Source: Dermacoccus nishinomiyaensis
Lineage (GTDB): Bacteria; Actinomycetota; Actinomycetes; Actinomycetales; Dermatophilaceae
Length of the DNA: 64,000 nt
Assembly: GCF_900447535.1 (NCBI RefSeq)
Contig: NZ_UFXX01000001.1
Location: 1 to 64,000 of the forward strand
Reading direction: 5' to 3'
Within the stretch, counting starts at the first letter, position 1, and each line of letters starts with the position of its first letter. Below the pieces are notes generated by a model that worked only from the letters and a program-made list of their open reading frames with translations, made no database searches and had not been told where the DNA came from. Of the stretch, positions 43,906 to 51,393 are shown one piece after another. The translations under genes were made by a program, and so were the position numbers.

Positions 43906-44427
43906 CTAGAACGGGGCGGGCGCTGACGTGCCGCCCTGCCCGGCCCACGGGTCATCGCCGCCCTGCTGCCCGAACCCGCCGCGGCCGGTCGCCGAGTTGA
44001 ACGACGACTCGCGGTTCGGCGTCCATGAGCCGTCGTCGCGCTGATGGCCGGTGTAGCCCTGCTGCTTGCGTTCCGCCTTCGCCACATTCGCCGTCGCGTA
44101 GCGCAGGTCGGGGCCGATCGCGTCGATCTCGTACTCGGTGACGGTGCGCTTCTCGCCCTCCTTCGTGTCGTACGAGCGCGACTTGATCCGCACGTCGGCG
44201 ATGACACGCGTGCCCTTCGTCAGCGACTCGCTGATGTGCTCGGCGAGGTCACGCCAGGCGGTGCAGCGCGCGAAGAGCGCTTCGCCGTCGACCCACTGCC
44301 CGGACTGGTCTTTCACCTTCGGCGTCTGCGCGATGGTGAGGTTGACGACGGCAGCACCGTTCGGGGTGTATCGAAGTTCAGGCTCCGCGACGAGGTTGCC
44401 GACGAGGGTGGTCTTGGGTTCGTTCAT
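43906..44427 (-). CDS. ssb: Single-stranded DNA-binding protein
   Basis: 173 residues. N-terminal OB-fold (1-110) with VGNLVAEPELRYTPNGAAVVNLTIA and a flexible Gly/Gln-rich tail ending in APAPF, an acidic-poor variant of the usual tip. It coats single strands during phage replication and annealing. The start at 44427 has AGAAGG at seven bases; the ATG six bases upstream would sit one base from it. Confidence 0.92.
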   Translation of the reverse strand: MNEPKTTLVGNLVAEPELRYTPNGAAVVNLTIAQTPKVKDQSGQWVDGEALFARCTAWRDLAEHISESLTKGTRVIADVRIKSRSYDTKEGEKRTVTEYEIDAIGPDLRYATANVAKAERKQQGYTGHQRDDGSWTPNRESSFNSATGRGGFGQQGGDDPWAGQGGTSAPAPF

Positions 44428-44429
44428 GG

Positions 44430-44741
44430 TCATGCCTTCTTCGTGTTGGCTCGTTCGGTTGGGGTGAGTCCGCCTCGGATGCTGAAGCGTTCTGCGCTGC
44501 GTGTGCCCTTTTCGATGCGTAGCGCGTCGGTGGTGCACTGCGTTTTGACGGGGCACCCTCCGCAGATGGCGAGGGCGTCGTTGGTGGCGTCGAATGTTGG
44601 TTTGCGGCTCGTGGTGTGCTGTTCGAGGTCGGCGTCGTCGAATGTGCGTTCGTGGCCGATGCATGCGGCGCGGTTGTGCCAGTCATCTCCACGCGTGGAC
44701 GGTGCGGGCTTCGGTGGGAGCCAGAGCGGTGAATGGGGCAT
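44430..44741 (-). CDS. WhiB-family regulator
   Basis: 103 residues. C27, C60, C63 and C69 give the WhiB pattern C-x(32)-C-x2-C-x5-C for an iron-sulfur cluster, followed by a G(I/V)WGG-like turn that reads SIRGG here, with Trp replaced by Arg. WhiB proteins bind the housekeeping sigma factor and tune transcription; phage versions can block host WhiB or sporulation and division genes. First in a tight block with ssb and rusA. Confidence 0.9.
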   Translation of the reverse strand: MPHSPLWLPPKPAPSTRGDDWHNRAACIGHERTFDDADLEQHTTSRKPTFDATNDALAICGGCPVKTQCTTDALRIEKGTRSAERFSIRGGLTPTERANTKKA

Positions 44742-44838
44742 CTGAGGGCCTTTCGTGGTCGTGGGGGTACTGGGAGACGTTTTCGGTGTCAGAGGCCGGG
44801 AGAATCGCGCTGGTGGCGCTTCACGGGCATGGTGGCGC

Positions 44839-45456
44839 TCACTCGTCCCAGCCGAGCGTCACGGTGCCGCGTCCGCAGAGGTAGGCCCACGTCATGAGTT
44901 CACTGTCTTCGTTGGCCCAGTACCCGTCGTGCTGGCGGCACCACCGCTCAGCCTTGCCGGACAGGCCATCGGTGACGACGATGCGCGCGCCGAACTCCTG
45001 CGGCTCGTCGGGCTGCGCGGGCGGGCAGGTGTGCCATTCGAGAGTCACCCACGCGAGGGTGCGCGGGCTGCCGGTCCACACCTGAGCGGTGCGCGTGATC
45101 GCTTCCCCGCAGTCGGGGCAGGGCAGCGTGACGGTGGCGTTCGTGGGCTTCTCGTCGGCGGGCGGCGTGCTCTCGGTGCGCTGAGCGGTCGATTCTTCGT
45201 CCGCCCTCCTCCGCTCCATGACGACGTTGTTGCTGGTGTCGACGTACGTGTACCCGTACCTCGATACACGCTGGTAGATGTCAAGGATCGTGCGTTCGCG
45301 CTCCGTGCAGGTCTCGACGCGCTCCCAGCCGTCGGGGTCGAAGGCGGCGTACACGAATCCGTCACGAGCGAGGTACAAGATCTGCTTGCCGCCTCCTACG
45401 AGGCCAGGTCCCCACTCGGGGTGCTGGACGATGTCGCCGGGCTTCAGGGTGGTCAT
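44839..45456 (-). CDS. 205-residue protein with KOW-like start and Cys motifs
   Basis: N-terminal LKPGDIVQHPEWGPGLV looks like the small beta motif seen in CarD- and UvrD-C-like domains. Central helical/linker part, then CPDCG and HTCPPAQP metal-binding-like motifs. AAGGAGA fixes the ATG at 45456. Unbroken here but frameshifted in copy A. Function unknown. Confidence 0.75.
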   Translation of the reverse strand: MTTLKPGDIVQHPEWGPGLVGGGKQILYLARDGFVYAAFDPDGWERVETCTERERTILDIYQRVSRYGYTYVDTSNNVVMERRRADEESTAQRTESTPPADEKPTNATVTLPCPDCGEAITRTAQVWTGSPRTLAWVTLEWHTCPPAQPDEPQEFGARIVVTDGLSGKAERWCRQHDGYWANEDSELMTWAYLCGRGTVTLGWDE

Positions 45457-45977
45457 GGCTTTTCTCCTTGGTGTAGTTCGGCGCGGGCTGCGTCGAGTTG
45501 TTGGGCTTTCTTGCGTGCGGCTTCGTGTCGTGCGGCGTCTCGGCGTGCTTCCTGGTCGGCGGTCATCTGCCGGCGCTTCTGGGCTTCCTGTTCGCGTCGC
45601 TGCTTGTACGTCGCGCGCCATGACTTCGGGTCGTCGAGTGGCTTGAGGTTGGGGTCGGTCTTGCAGTCGTCGCAGGGGAACGGAAGGCCATGCGTGGTGC
45701 AGATGGCGCGTGCTTTGCGGCCTTCGATGGGTGTGTGTGTCCAGTGCTCGCCTTCGTCGGCGAGGAGGGCTGGTGTGGTGAAGCGGGGGCGTCCGTCTTC
45801 GGTGAGTGCGCTGACGTAGCGGCCGACGACGCTGACGTAGAACGCCTGGTGCTGGAAGCGTCCGGTGGCGTCCATGCGGTCGATTGCTTCGCCGCACGCT
45901 TTCGGATTCCAGTCGCGCGCTTCGACCATCGTCGTGACGAGCGCCGCCCGCATGCGAGGTGTCAGCACGCCACCCAC
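45453..45977 (-). CDS. Early protein with Cys knuckle and basic helical tail
   Basis: 174 residues from GTG at 45977; GTG at 45968 is better placed after GAGGTGG. Helical start, then CTTHGLPFPCDDCK zinc-like motif (about 92-105) and a long Arg/Lys/Gln-rich helix (about 120-170). It follows the iteron-like block and may work in replication. Family not recognised. Confidence 0.7.
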   Translation of the reverse strand: MGGVLTPRMRAALVTTMVEARDWNPKACGEAIDRMDATGRFQHQAFYVSVVGRYVSALTEDGRPRFTTPALLADEGEHWTHTPIEGRKARAICTTHGLPFPCDDCKTDPNLKPLDDPKSWRATYKQRREQEAQKRRQMTADQEARRDAARHEAARKKAQQLDAARAELHQGEKP

Positions 45978-46142
45978 CTCGAATCGCTCTCGTGGCCGCC
46001 GTCGCGTCGCGAGCCTCGCGCGTTACTACCGCAACGCTCGGCGGCAACAGTGACCACCGCTAAGGGAATGGCCCGGTTCGGTACGGTTCGGTTCGGTACG
46101 GGTCCCGTTACTACCCCTGTTAGTAACGCGTTACGTTCGGCG
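45978..46142. other. Iteron-like block, candidate replication origin
   Basis: 165 bases between two leftward genes with no gene of their own. Minus-strand GTAACG occurs at least four times, GTTACTA/TAGTAAC form a 7-bp stem with a 7-base loop, and CGGTTCGGTACGG-type units overlap. It lies beside the replication-initiator-like gene, as many phage origins do. Confidence 0.45.
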
Positions 46143-46505
46143 TTACGCGGGGTCGTCCTTCTTGCCTTCGCGAAGCCGCTGACGCCAGGCCCGCTGACGT
46201 TCACGGTTGCGCTCACGGTCGCGTTCGATCTCGTCGGACGACGGCTGGATATCGAGCCAGTCGTGGAACTGATAGCCAACCTCGCCGTCACGAGTTCCGT
46301 TGTGCCACAAGCCAGACGCGATGAGCGACTGTGCGAGTTTGCGGCCACGTGGGAAGTCGTGGGCGAACCATTCGGGCACGAAGCCGTCGGTCTTGTACTG
46401 CATCGACCACGACCCGCACAGGCACCACAGGCCCATGGCTTCGAGTCCGGCGCGGCGTGCTTTCGGGTGGCTGTGGAGCGTGTCATCTGTGCGGAACCAC
46501 GCCAT
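46143..46505 (-). CDS. Replication-initiator-like protein
   Basis: 120 residues. MAWFRTDDTLHSHPKARRAG...GLWCLCGSW matches a recurrent actinophage pattern whose longer relatives have winged-helix DNA-binding domains and are called replication initiators. This copy is short and ends in an Arg/Glu-rich helix. Its place beside the iteron-like block supports the idea. Moderate certainty on function. Confidence 0.7.
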   Translation of the reverse strand: MAWFRTDDTLHSHPKARRAGLEAMGLWCLCGSWSMQYKTDGFVPEWFAHDFPRGRKLAQSLIASGLWHNGTRDGEVGYQFHDWLDIQPSSDEIERDRERNRERQRAWRQRLREGKKDDPA

Positions 46506-46552
46506 TGGTTTCGGCCCTCGTTTCGGTGGTTACTCATGGGTATCTCCCTCAG

Positions 46553-46687
46553 TTACTCGCGGGTATCGCGGCCGGTTTCGGTGCGGATGCGTGGCACGTA
46601 CGTGTCGTGTGCGGGGCATTCTGGGTGGCCGCAGTAGCAGCGGGCGGGTGCGCAGTAGCGGGGGTGGCAGCGCGGGCAGGTGCTCAT
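46553..46687 (-). CDS. 44-residue Cys-rich protein
   Basis: Six Cys in CPRC...C...CYC...C order, enough for one or two zinc knuckles. ATGA overlap with the preceding small gene supports translation. Confidence 0.6.
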   Translation of the reverse strand: MSTCPRCHPRYCAPARCYCGHPECPAHDTYVPRIRTETGRDTRE

Positions 46688-46803
46688 GTGCCGGCCTGCT
46701 GCGTACTGGGGTACGGGCACCACGCGCACGCCTTGAACGGGCATGGCGGGCAGTGAATCTGCTGCTGCCCGCTGACGGGGCCTTCGGTGTCGAAGTCGCT
46801 CAT
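46684..46803 (-). CDS. 39-residue Cys-rich protein
   Basis: Contains CPPCPFKACAWC. The GGAGGTGA ribosome site is the best in the operon, and both ends overlap neighbours by 4 bases. Too short for usual gene calling. Function unknown. Confidence 0.65.
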   Translation of the reverse strand: MSDFDTEGPVSGQQQIHCPPCPFKACAWCPYPSTQQAGT

Positions 46804-47111
46804 GCGGTCACCTCCGCGGCGGGGTGGCAGTCGCAGACGCTCCACTCGGCGATGTTGCGTTCGTATCCGATGCGCTTACCGACTTCGCTGCCATGCGAGG
46901 CTTCGTAGACGGAGCACTGGTAGATGTGCGTGTGCAGGCCTTGCAGCTTGACGTGTCCGCATTCGCAGTCGGTGGTGCCTGTCGCGGGTGTTGTCGTGAC
47001 GAGTTTGTGCGTGACCATGTCGCAGGCCGCGCGTTCCGGGTGCAGCGGTGCCGGTTCGTCGAGGTGCGTGACGATGTGGCCGTCGCCGACGTCGACCGTT
47101 CGGGTGCTCAT
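46800..47111 (-). CDS. Hypothetical zinc-binding protein
   Basis: 103 residues with CECGH in the middle and CDCH near the end, plus several His. GAGGAG precedes the ATG. Directly after recT; may be a recombination accessory. Function unknown. Confidence 0.7.
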   Translation of the reverse strand: MSTRTVDVGDGHIVTHLDEPAPLHPERAACDMVTHKLVTTTPATGTTDCECGHVKLQGLHTHIYQCSVYEASHGSEVGKRIGYERNIAEWSVCDCHPAAEVTA

Positions 47112-47704
47112 GCCTGCTCCTCGATGACTTCTCCGGTGGTCGTGTCGACCGCGGGTTCCTCGTCGGTCGCATCGGGCATGCCGAAGTCGGCGGCGCTGAT
47201 CGCGGGGGCCTGGCGGGTCGCGGTGTGGCGGGAAGGGCCGCCGTCCTCCCTCGTCTCGTCGATCGAGGGGATGCCGTTGACGTCGAAGGCTCGGCGCAGC
47301 GCGTGGGATTCGGCGGCCTTGAGCGCCATTTCCTGCGCGTACTGCTTGTTGCCGCCGTTGACGGGGTAGCGGCCTGGGAACGTGAACGGGAAGCGCATGT
47401 CCTTGCGGTAGACGCTGACGGTGCACACCCACTCGCCGTCTTCGATGACGGGGTTCTTCTCGACGACGATGCCGTCGAGCTGGCCGGAGCGGTGCGCGAT
47501 GTGCAGCAGCCCGTCTCGGGTGATGTAGACGCCGCCCTTGGGGATGACGATGACGTGCTTGAGGACGGGGTCGAGCTCGTAGCGTTCGCAGACGGCGACG
47601 ACGGCGTGGCTCTTGGCGTCGTTCGGGTTGAGGCCGAGGTACTGCGCGATCGCCTGCTGGTTCGGTGCGAACGGCGTGTTCTGGGGTGCGAGTTCGTTGC
47701 TCAT
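47108..47704 (-). CDS. RecT-family annealing protein
   Basis: 198 residues, short for RecT. ELDPVLKHVIVIPKGG...ITRDGLLHIAH is the characteristic core, and KYAQEMALKAAESHALRRAF-like sequence follows. It anneals complementary single strands during phage recombination. Coupled by a 4-base overlap to the exonuclease gene, as in RecE/RecT pairs. Confidence 0.88.
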   Translation of the reverse strand: MSNELAPQNTPFAPNQQAIAQYLGLNPNDAKSHAVVAVCERYELDPVLKHVIVIPKGGVYITRDGLLHIAHRSGQLDGIVVEKNPVIEDGEWVCTVSVYRKDMRFPFTFPGRYPVNGGNKQYAQEMALKAAESHALRRAFDVNGIPSIDETREDGGPSRHTATRQAPAISAADFGMPDATDEEPAVDTTTGEVIEEQA

Positions 47705-48510
47705 GCTTCGTCGATGTCCTTCCATGCCCAGGCGGGCACGTTCGCTTCGTGGGTGGGGTAGCCGGGCCAGGTGTCGGTGTTGGCGCATTCGGCGTAGAGG
47801 CGGATCGCTTTCTCGTTCTTCGCGCGGCCCCATTCGAGGGCGTCGTCGCTCGGCGTGGCGAGGGTGACGAAGTGGGGTGCGGTCTTCTCGACAAACAAAA
47901 AGATGAAGGACGCGTCGGGTGTCCCGTTGAGGGCGAGCAGGTCGATGTACCAGGCGGCCTGCATCGCGTACCCGTAGTCCGCCATCGCGCGGTCGATGTT
48001 CTTCGGGGCGGCGCTGACGGTGGTCTTGACGTCGGCGACGACGGGGGTGCTGTCTGCCTTCTTGGTGATCCAGTCGGCGCGGCCCCGCAGTAGGACGCCC
48101 GTGTCGGCGTGCTCGGCGTAGATCGCCTTCTCGGCGTGACCGTTAGCGAGGATCGCCGCGGCCGTCGGGTGCGCCTTCACCGCGTCGGCGAGCGCAAGAG
48201 CGCGTTCGTGCTCGGCGGTGAGGATGGGCGCGACGCCGTCGGCGTGGGCCTGCTCCTTCGCTTCGCGGGCGTCCTTCGATCGCCATGAGTCGAAGTCGAG
48301 GACGCGATACCCGGCGCCCTTGCCGAGGATGAGTTCGTGGGCGACGTGCCCGAAGTCGTAGGCGTCCTTGTGTACCGGGTTGTCCTGCTGCCATCGGTAG
48401 CGGGCGGGGCAGTCGAGGAGAACCTTGGCGCCGCTGACGGAGAGGCTGCGACGGTCGCCGTGGTAGTCGCTCTCGGGCACATCGTGGATGCCGCTGGTGT
48501 GCTGGATCAT
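47701..48510 (-). CDS. RecE-type PD-(D/E)XK exonuclease
   Basis: 269 residues. FGHVAHELI (53-61), D146 in GRADWI, D160-V-K162 and YAMQAAWY (181-188) give the exonuclease VIII-like active site. It resects double-strand ends to feed RecT. Intact here and frameshifted in copy A. Confidence 0.88.
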   Translation of the reverse strand: MIQHTSGIHDVPESDYHGDRRSLSVSGAKVLLDCPARYRWQQDNPVHKDAYDFGHVAHELILGKGAGYRVLDFDSWRSKDAREAKEQAHADGVAPILTAEHERALALADAVKAHPTAAAILANGHAEKAIYAEHADTGVLLRGRADWITKKADSTPVVADVKTTVSAAPKNIDRAMADYGYAMQAAWYIDLLALNGTPDASFIFLFVEKTAPHFVTLATPSDDALEWGRAKNEKAIRLYAECANTDTWPGYPTHEANVPAWAWKDIDEA

Positions 48511-48608
48511 CAGTCCTCCTTGTTCTCGTCGATGTAGCGGGTGATCATCCAGGCGACGAGTGCGAGCGCGAGGATGAGGAGTGCGGCGAGTTCGGCGACG
48601 TTGCTCAT
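48510..48608 (-). CDS. 32-residue membrane peptide
   Basis: One membrane span (about 5-24), then a short charged tail. GGGGTGA upstream. Overlaps the exonuclease start by one base and the previous gene by 4. Role unknown. Confidence 0.6.
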   Translation of the reverse strand: MSNVAELAALLILALALVAWMITRYIDENKED

Positions 48609-48787
48609 GCGGTCACCCCGATGCGCTCGAAGAGGCGTGCGAGGTCGTGGCGGCCGGCGCGCCGTAGGGCACGGCTCATCGCGGCGAGGGTCATGTCGAG
48701 GCGTTGGGCGATGCGCCACGGGTGCTCACCGGTGGCGAGCATGAAGGTGACGTCCTCGATGAGGATGTGGGGGCGGCGGGCGCTCAT
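48605..48787 (-). CDS. 60-residue HTH protein
   Basis: EHPWRIAQRLDMTLAAMSRALRRAG is a resolvase/sigma-like helix-turn-helix. Possible DNA-binding regulator. Weak ribosome site, but ATGA overlaps on both sides. Confidence 0.65.
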   Translation of the reverse strand: MSARRPHILIEDVTFMLATGEHPWRIAQRLDMTLAAMSRALRRAGRHDLARLFERIGVTA

Positions 48788-49296
48788 GCGGCGACCTGCT
48801 CGAGGTATTTGGCTTTGAGAAGCCCGTCCCACATGTAGAACTGCGGGAATCCGACCATCTCGCGGCGCGCGCTCTTGAGGTGTTCGCTCAGATCGTCGAG
48901 AGCTTCGGCGAGCAGGTTTGCTGTCGGCACGTTTGGGTCGACGATGGGCCACGAGCATTGGTTCACATGAGGGCCGCGTGCGATGTCGACGCGTTCACGC
49001 ATCGCTTCGATGTATGCCCAGTCTGGGTACTTTGCGTGCCCGATGTGCCAGGTGTGGCAGTGCTCGCAGCAGTAGGCGTGCATGTTCGGCTCGTCCGGGT
49101 AGATGGTGACGATGGCTGCCCACGCTTCCCCGGCTGAGAGGTACTTGACCTTAGGTCGGCGTGAGTTGCAGTGCCCGTTCCGGTAGATGGAGATCCTGAG
49201 TTCCGTGTCCGAGAAGCGGGATGCGTCCTTGGCGAACTGTTTGCGGGTGGCGATTCTGCGCTTGCGCTGCTGTTTGCGGGCTTCGGCGGTGGTCAT
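48784..49296 (-). CDS. 170-residue zinc-finger-like protein
   Basis: Basic N-terminus (RKQQRKRRIATRKQ). YCCEHCHTWHIGH at about 74-86 looks like a CCHH finger. Two-base gap to the upstream 48-residue gene. Function unknown. Confidence 0.7.
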   Translation of the reverse strand: MTTAEARKQQRKRRIATRKQFAKDASRFSDTELRISIYRNGHCNSRRPKVKYLSAGEAWAAIVTIYPDEPNMHAYCCEHCHTWHIGHAKYPDWAYIEAMRERVDIARGPHVNQCSWPIVDPNVPTANLLAEALDDLSEHLKSARREMVGFPQFYMWDGLLKAKYLEQVAA

Positions 49297-49297
49297 G

Positions 49298-49444
49298 TCA
49301 GTCGCCTTTCATTCGGCGCGGCTGGTACGCGGATGCTTCGGCGGGGCGCGCGGGTTGGCAGGTGTGGCCGAGCTTCCAGCGCAGCGCGGGCAGGAAGCGG
49401 GCGGTGTGCGCGGTGTGGCATGTCGCGCAGGTGACGGTGATCAT
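49298..49444 (-). CDS. 48-residue zinc-ribbon protein
   Basis: CATCHTAH near the N-terminus and a later HTC. GGAGG precedes the ATG and a good overlap-free junction follows. Function unknown. Confidence 0.65.
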   Translation of the reverse strand: MITVTCATCHTAHTARFLPALRWKLGHTCQPARPAEASAYQPRRMKGD

Positions 49445-49454
49445 TCGGTGCCTC

Positions 49455-49577
49455 CTAGTCGCAGTCGCGGTCGTCGTCGGGGTCTGGGTGGTCGGCGTCA
49501 GGGCGCTCGTGGAGCCAGTCGGTGAGGGCGTCGTATTCGGCGGGGTGGTGGTCGGCGGGACCGAACTCGCGGCTCAT
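49455..49577 (-). CDS. 40-residue acidic protein
   Basis: About a quarter of residues are Asp, several His; ends DDDRDCD. Overlaps the previous gene by ATGA. A DNA-mimic-like charge is possible but speculative. Confidence 0.5.
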   Translation of the reverse strand: MSREFGPADHHPAEYDALTDWLHERPDADHPDPDDDRDCD

Positions 49578-49672
49578 TCGCGCCACCACCAGTCGCCGAG
49601 CGCCTCAAGGCCTGCGAGGGCGCCGAAGATGGGGAAGGGGGAGGCGAGGGCGAGCCAGACGTCGAGGGTCAT
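49574..49672 (-). CDS. 32-residue membrane peptide
   Basis: Hydrophobic stretch (about 3-25) ending WWWRE. GGAG seven bases before the ATG. Second such peptide in the early operon. Confidence 0.55.
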   Translation of the reverse strand: MTLDVWLALASPFPIFGALAGLEALGDWWWRE

Positions 49673-49944
49673 GACGCGCTCCAACCTGCGGCGTTCGCGG
49701 CGTCCTCGTGCACCTGGCAGCGTGGCGCGTCGTACTCGTCGCGGCCGACGGACGGCACGTCCCCACAGCGGCTGCACGGCGACTGCGCGAGGCGCATCAT
49801 GGCCAGCAGGTCGGGCATGTCACCAGCGGCGGTGACATCGGCGAACGCTGCGAGGATGCGCGGTGTGATGAGCACCTGATCGGTGTCCGTCGTGACGGTG
49901 ACGCCGAGACCGTCGACGTCGCTCGTGATCGTCATCGGGGTCAT
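49669..49944 (-). CDS. 91-residue zinc-ribbon protein
   Basis: CSRCGD...CQVH (about 57-78) suggests a zinc ribbon. GGAG upstream; an ATG nine bases later is an alternative start. Confidence 0.65.
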   Translation of the reverse strand: MTPMTITSDVDGLGVTVTTDTDQVLITPRILAAFADVTAAGDMPDLLAMMRLAQSPCSRCGDVPSVGRDEYDAPRCQVHEDAANAAGWSAS

Positions 49945-50183
49945 GACGCACGCTCCAGTTCGGCGCGGTTCGGGGTGCCGTACTGGCGGCGCCACTCGAA
50001 CAAGTCCTCGCACGTGATCGACCACTTCGTGCCGGGATGCTGCACCGCCGGCAGCTCGCCCGACTTGATCGCCGCGAAGATCACCCGCTCCGACGCCGCG
50101 TGACACTCGGCCGCGTCCTGGATGCTGTGCAGCGCCTTCCCGCACGGGCTAACAAACGGCTCCTGGGTCTTCTGCTTAGGCAT
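49941..50183 (-). CDS. Excisionase-like HTH protein
   Basis: 80 residues. ERVIFAAIKSGELPAVQHPGTKWSITCEDLFEW matches the winged-helix MerR/excisionase-type (HTH_17) pattern. It is a candidate excisionase, although far from int; it could equally be a regulator. GGAGG ribosome site. Confidence 0.65.
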   Translation of the reverse strand: MPKQKTQEPFVSPCGKALHSIQDAAECHAASERVIFAAIKSGELPAVQHPGTKWSITCEDLFEWRRQYGTPNRAELERAS

Positions 50184-50529
50184 TCGGGGCCTCCTTGACG
50201 GTGGTGAGGTGGCGGCGCTGCAGCTGCTTCGAGCAGTCGGGGCAGGTCGTCCACCAGTAGGTCGTTGCGGTGTCGGGACTGACGAGGCCGAATCCCTTGC
50301 TCTGCGGCATGTCAATGCCGCACACGGTGGCGGTGGGCATGTCGGCGACGGCGAGGCCGCAGCGCTGGCAGCGCTCGTTCCGGCACCCGAGGCCATCGTC
50401 GAGAAGCCCGGGCGGGCAGTCGCACTGATCCATCCACAGCTCTGGGTGCTTGCCGGCCCACTCGACGTCGGCTTCGCGCGCTTGCTGCTCGCACTGCTCG
50501 GCGAACTCGGCGGGGGTGAGGGCGCCCAT
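50176..50529 (-). CDS. Cys-rich multi-zinc protein
   Basis: 117 residues with at least nine Cys: CDCPPG, CRNERCQRCG, VCG and CPDCSK. Probably two zinc sites. GAGGCGATC upstream. Function unknown. Confidence 0.7.
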   Translation of the reverse strand: MGALTPAEFAEQCEQQAREADVEWAGKHPELWMDQCDCPPGLLDDGLGCRNERCQRCGLAVADMPTATVCGIDMPQSKGFGLVSPDTATTYWWTTCPDCSKQLQRRHLTTVKEAPNA

Positions 50530-50530
50530 G

Positions 50531-51379
50531 TCAGATCGCCTCGGGGAATGCTTCGCCGGACTTGTGGCGCAGGATCTTGATCTTCTTGCCCTGGCGCCAC
50601 GCGTTCCATGCCTTGATGAACCAGGCGAGGACTTCGCGCTGCTCACCGGACAGGCGCGTCGATCCTTCGACGGACAGTCGGTTGCGCAGGACGAGGATCG
50701 GGTCGCCCGCGTCGAGGCCTGCTCCGGTGCGTAGGAGCTGGAAGAACAGGTCTGCGTCCTTGCGGCTTTTCTGCGAGAACATGTAGTGCGCGAGGCCGAG
50801 GGTTGAGGCGGCGCAGCGCACGCCGTGACCGTTGCGCACGTGCTCGGCCATGGCGGCGGAGTCCTTCACCTCGGGGTGCGCTTCGAGGTAGGCCTGCATT
50901 TCGCGTTTGGTGGGCGCGAAGCTGTTGTTGTGCAGGTTGCCGCGTTCGAGCATGACGGCGCGTCGCAGGATGCTGGCGGTCGTCTTTGCCTTGTAGCCTT
51001 CCCCGGACAGTTCGAGGACGTTCGCCATGGTGCGTTTGCGGCCGTCGTCCATGGTGTCCTGGGTGGAGTTGGGCAGGTTCCACACGATGCCGAGGTCGAG
51101 GCTGATGCCGGATTTGACGATCGCGGCGAGGCGGTGTTGTCCGTCGAGGAGTGTTCCGTCGGCGGCGAAGCGGATGTTGTCGCCGTTGTAGACGAACGTG
51201 CCGTTGCTCATGTCGCGGGCGAGTCGGTTGATGTGGCGCTCGCTCATGTTGCGGTTGTTGTTGTTGCGGTGGTCGAGGACGCTTTGCGCCCAGTCGGGTG
51301 TGGCGACGATGAAGCCTTGCTGGGGGCCGATGACTTTGGCGCGCTTCCAGGTGACGGGGTTCATGGCGTAGCTGGACAT
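50531..51379 (-). CDS. ParB-like DGQHR-motif protein
   Basis: 282 residues. LLDGQHRLAAIV (about 77-88) is the ParB/Srx-type nucleotide-binding motif common in actinophage early genes; an Asn-rich NNNNRN turn precedes it. AAAGGCAG is spaced for the ATG at 51379. Biochemical role unknown; relatives are called ParB-like nucleases. Confidence 0.75.
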   Translation of the reverse strand: MSSYAMNPVTWKRAKVIGPQQGFIVATPDWAQSVLDHRNNNNRNMSERHINRLARDMSNGTFVYNGDNIRFAADGTLLDGQHRLAAIVKSGISLDLGIVWNLPNSTQDTMDDGRKRTMANVLELSGEGYKAKTTASILRRAVMLERGNLHNNSFAPTKREMQAYLEAHPEVKDSAAMAEHVRNGHGVRCAASTLGLAHYMFSQKSRKDADLFFQLLRTGAGLDAGDPILVLRNRLSVEGSTRLSGEQREVLAWFIKAWNAWRQGKKIKILRHKSGEAFPEAI

Positions 51380-51393
51380 GGGTAGACTGCCTT

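Noticed and set aside
44839-46047. A 402-codon frame over two early genes in copy B
   Set aside because: Only its last 205 codons are coding-like, and these have their own ATG and ribosome site; the rest is antiphase to the 174-residue gene.
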